The position numbers were made by a program, and so were the translations under genes. Shown here piece after piece: positions 62,340 through 64,000 of a stretch of DNA of 64,000 bases. Numbering within the stretch: position 1 is the stretch's first letter; the number at the start of each line of letters is the position of its first letter. The stretch is taken from positions 1 to 64,000 of the forward strand of contig NZ_FORX01000024.1 in NCBI RefSeq assembly GCF_900114115.1. Direction: 5' to 3'. Under the pieces are notes generated by a model. That model saw nothing but the letters and a program-made list of their open reading frames with translations, was not told the origin of the DNA and ran no database searches. Source of the stretch: Desulfomicrobium apsheronum. Its GTDB lineage: Bacteria; Desulfobacterota; Desulfovibrionia; Desulfovibrionales; Desulfomicrobiaceae.

Positions 62340-62700
62340 GGTTCTTCGACGTTTGATGTGGAATTCATGAAGTCACCAAGACCTGAATCGGAGCCGCGAT
62401 CAGGTAGATCATGGTGATGAAGTTCTCCACATTTCGGTATCCTCGGGCTCTGGCCCTCGCTGCCTGGACCTGGCCATTGAACCCTTCGAGTCTCGCATTG
62501 GTGTGAAGGAATGCCAACGATGAAGGACTTGCGGCAAATGCCTTTCAAAGCTGGCCAATGCTCCGCGCACGGGTTCCAATAGCGGGCAGTCGGCCTCGTA
62601 CTCGGCAGTATGCTTGAGAAAATGGGTGGTGCGCTACTTTGCAGCCTGCTTCGATTCGGCCCTTCGAACCCAGCGCAGAAGTTCTTTGACATGGTAGGCC
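62340..62700 (-). mobile_element. ISL3-family transposase remnant (frameshifted)
   Basis: On the minus strand the piece begins AYHVKELLRWVRRAESKQAAK, and later reads TNARLEGFNGQVQAARARARG, then ENFITMIYLIAAPIQV, ending in a TGA at 62365-62367. This is the typical end of ISL3/IS204-type transposases. The readable segments lie in different frames and the N-terminal half is gone. GGTTCTTCGACG at 62340 is probably the outer end of the element. Confidence 0.8.
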
Positions 62701-62723
62701 TTGGCGGTTGCGAAGCCTTGCTC

Positions 62724-62756
62724 TAACACTGCCGTTTATACGGAATTACGGACACC
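62724..62756 (+). repeat. Terminal repeat of an IS256-type element (relic)
   Basis: TAACACTGCCGTTTATACGG then AATTACGGACACC is the inverted counterpart of the end at 22842-22873 (stop codon, then the same terminal sequence). No transposase is attached: the ISL3 relic abuts it. Confidence 0.7.
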
Positions 62757-62797
62757 TTCAAGCCAAGTCCCACGGTTGTTATCTGCAGAAAGGGCAC

Positions 62798-62822
62798 AAA
62801 AAAAGCCCACTTTCGTGGGCTT
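62798..62822 (-). terminator. Terminator of ssrA
   Basis: On the minus strand AAGCCCAC-GAAA-GTGGGCTT followed by seven T residues, 12 bases after the tmRNA CCA end. Confidence 0.92.
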
Positions 62823-62833
62823 ATTTTTGTTTG

Positions 62834-63224
62834 TGGTGGAGCCGGGGAGAATCGAACTCCCGTCCGAGAATGCTCCGCGCAAAGCTTCTACAGGTTTAGT
62901 TCAGGTTTTGCTTCTCGCTCCACGGTTAGCCCCTGAACGGGCTTCCTTGGCGCCAGCCCGGAATTTGTCTCGCGATTGGTCATCCAGACAGTAACCTTTC
63001 GCCAGCCTGATGGGGTTTGCCACCCGGATACGGATTATCAGACATCCACCGCACGGATGTGACGACCTTGGTCGTCATGCAAGGGTTACCTATTTACTAG
63101 GCAGCCATTGCGTAGTCATAATTGTCATTGGCAATTATGTTTCTGCTGGGTTTTGACGAGGACCTCCCAGCACCTCGACCTGCAACTTTGGCCTCATCAT
63201 CCCCGTCGAAACCAGGGCGGCCCC
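62834..63224 (-). ncRNA. ssrA: Transfer-messenger RNA (tmRNA)
   Basis: A 391-nt tmRNA. The 5' end GGGGCCG pairs with CGGCTCC at the 3' end, followed by A and an encoded CCA; the T arm GGGAGTTCGATTCTCCC and the 5' block TTTCGACGGGGATGATGAGG are diagnostic. The tag frame codes ANDNYDYAMAA and a TAG stop, a tag of the Desulfovibrio type. tmRNA rescues stalled ribosomes and marks the product for proteolysis. The gene's 3' end faces the island and is intact, as expected where an integrative element has rebuilt its target. Confidence 0.97.
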
Positions 63225-63285
63225 TCAAAGAACACTTGTCTCTTATAAATCCGTTACCGCTAAAGGCAAGGCAGAGAAAGTGAAG

Positions 63286-63567
63286 TCATCCCGGTTCATG
63301 TTGAACCCGGGCCCTGCAAACACCACGAATGTCCAAGCCTGTCAAGTGATTCCGGCGGCGATCGCACGTCATCGGCGATGATGCGTTTTCGGCGTCATTC
63401 CGGGATTTGGCGAGCAGCACATGATCTATCGTGTTCTGCAACGCGTCAAGATTTACCGGCTTGCTGATATAGCCATCCATGCCCGTGGCAATGAATTTTT
63501 CTTTGTCGCCGCTCATGGCGAAGGCGGTCAGCGCAATGATGGGGATGTCCGTTTGCATGAGGATCAA
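63286..63567 (-). pseudogene. C-terminal half of a response-regulator receiver domain (fragment)
   Basis: The frame reads [18 protein letters not shown], then [15 protein letters not shown], the last two beta-alpha units of a receiver, with the conserved Thr and Lys but without the acidic pocket and the phospho-acceptor Asp, which should lie upstream. The region upstream is instead the Hpt end of another kinase, in a different frame. I take it as a relic of a deleted hybrid kinase; the tail after residue 60 is probably chance sequence. Confidence 0.65.
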
Positions 63568-64000
63568 GCTTGATTTTCACTAATGGACATTTCCTTCAGC
63601 AAGCAATTGATGGAATTTTCCAGTAATTCAAAGCATGTTTTGAAATTTGCCGCGTCGTTTTCCAAGCAGCACCTTTCCATGTCTTTGGCGGCATCTTGCA
63701 GGACCCCGGCTCCCAGATTCGCGGCCGCGCCGCGGATGCTGTGCGCGTGCAGGGCTGCCGTTGCCAGGTCGTTGTCTTCGAGTCCACGCTTCAGGCCCGC
63801 GATGCGCAGGGGGATGTCCTCCGCGAAACCTGCCAGGATCTCCTTGGCCAGTTGCTCGTCATCCAGCAGTCTTTCGAGCATTGCCTCCTTGTCCCAGATG
63901 AGCGGCCTTTTGTCCTCTCTTTTTCGTCCTTCTTGGGGCGGCATTCTCTCTTCGTCATTCCTGGGCGGAAGCCACTTGCCGAGAACCAGCGACAGCACCC
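63564..64000 (-). CDS. C-terminal Hpt domain of a hybrid histidine kinase (partial)
   Basis: The gene runs in from the right edge. The first visible residues (VLGKWLPP) are the usual last helix of a receiver domain. After a charged linker comes a histidine phosphotransfer domain: [21 protein letters not shown], then [19 protein letters not shown] with the phospho-accepting His. The frame ends at a TGA at 63564-63566. This is the end of a multi-step phosphorelay kinase whose sensor lies outside the window. Confidence 0.85.
   Translation of the reverse strand, partial: VLSLVLGKWLPPRNDEERMPPQEGRKREDKRPLIWDKEAMLERLLDDEQLAKEILAGFAEDIPLRIAGLKRGLEDNDLATAALHAHSIRGAAANLGAGVLQDAAKDMERCCLENDAANFKTCFELLENSINCLLKEMSISENQA

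Noticed and set aside
22842-62756. An intact composite transposon
   Set aside because: Both ends are relics without a complete transposase and I found no matching target duplication. Kept only as a lower-interest finding.

Overview
The window reads as chromosomal DNA of a sulfate-reducing bacterium of the Desulfovibrionales type (Desulfovibrio or Desulfomicrobium-like). This is inferred from the high-GC, oriented operons, the tmRNA tag ANDNYDYAMAA, and the mix of a large chemotaxis-type hybrid kinase, an MCP and a catalase-peroxidase. No ribosomal or marker gene fixes the species.

Layout. 1-2500 is the broken edge of a prophage: the end of an upstream gene, a ClpP-fold head maturation protease and an HK97-type capsid, then two terminators and a stub of an HTH gene, stopping next to tRNA-Arg(ACG). 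2600-16300 is ordinary chromosome: rmuC, a methyltransferase, a nucleoside transporter plus 5'-nucleotidase lipoprotein pair, katG, an MCP, a Tim44-like membrane protein behind what looks like a yybP-ykoY (Mn2+) riboswitch with its own terminator, and a glutamine-amidotransferase/amidoligase pair. 16315-22434 is one 2039-residue CheB-CheR-PAS-GAF-histidine kinase-receiver protein.

23.2-62.8 kb looks like an island. It ends at an intact ssrA (tmRNA) gene on the right and a degenerate copy of the ssrA 3' end plus terminator on the left, with relics of IS256- and ISL3-type elements at the edges. Its core is a co-oriented cluster: a TolC-like outer-membrane factor, a 9252-residue repetitive adhesin with an N-terminal LEPR-XLL motif and C-terminal RTX repeats, a DUF3467 protein, a GAF-HlyD fusion, a PqqD-M50 protease-HlyD fusion, a short SecA-like ATPase and a small HlyD-like periplasmic adaptor. 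No HlyB-type ABC exporter is present in the window. I read this as a candidate export machine in which TolC and HlyD-type parts are combined with a SecA-type motor and a site-2-protease-like membrane protein, dedicated to the giant protein. This is the most interesting item here.

The right end of the island carries an AT-rich gene with a C-terminal HEPN RNase motif (ApeA-like, possible phage defence). Beyond ssrA lie a receiver-domain fragment and the Hpt end of another hybrid kinase cut by the window edge.
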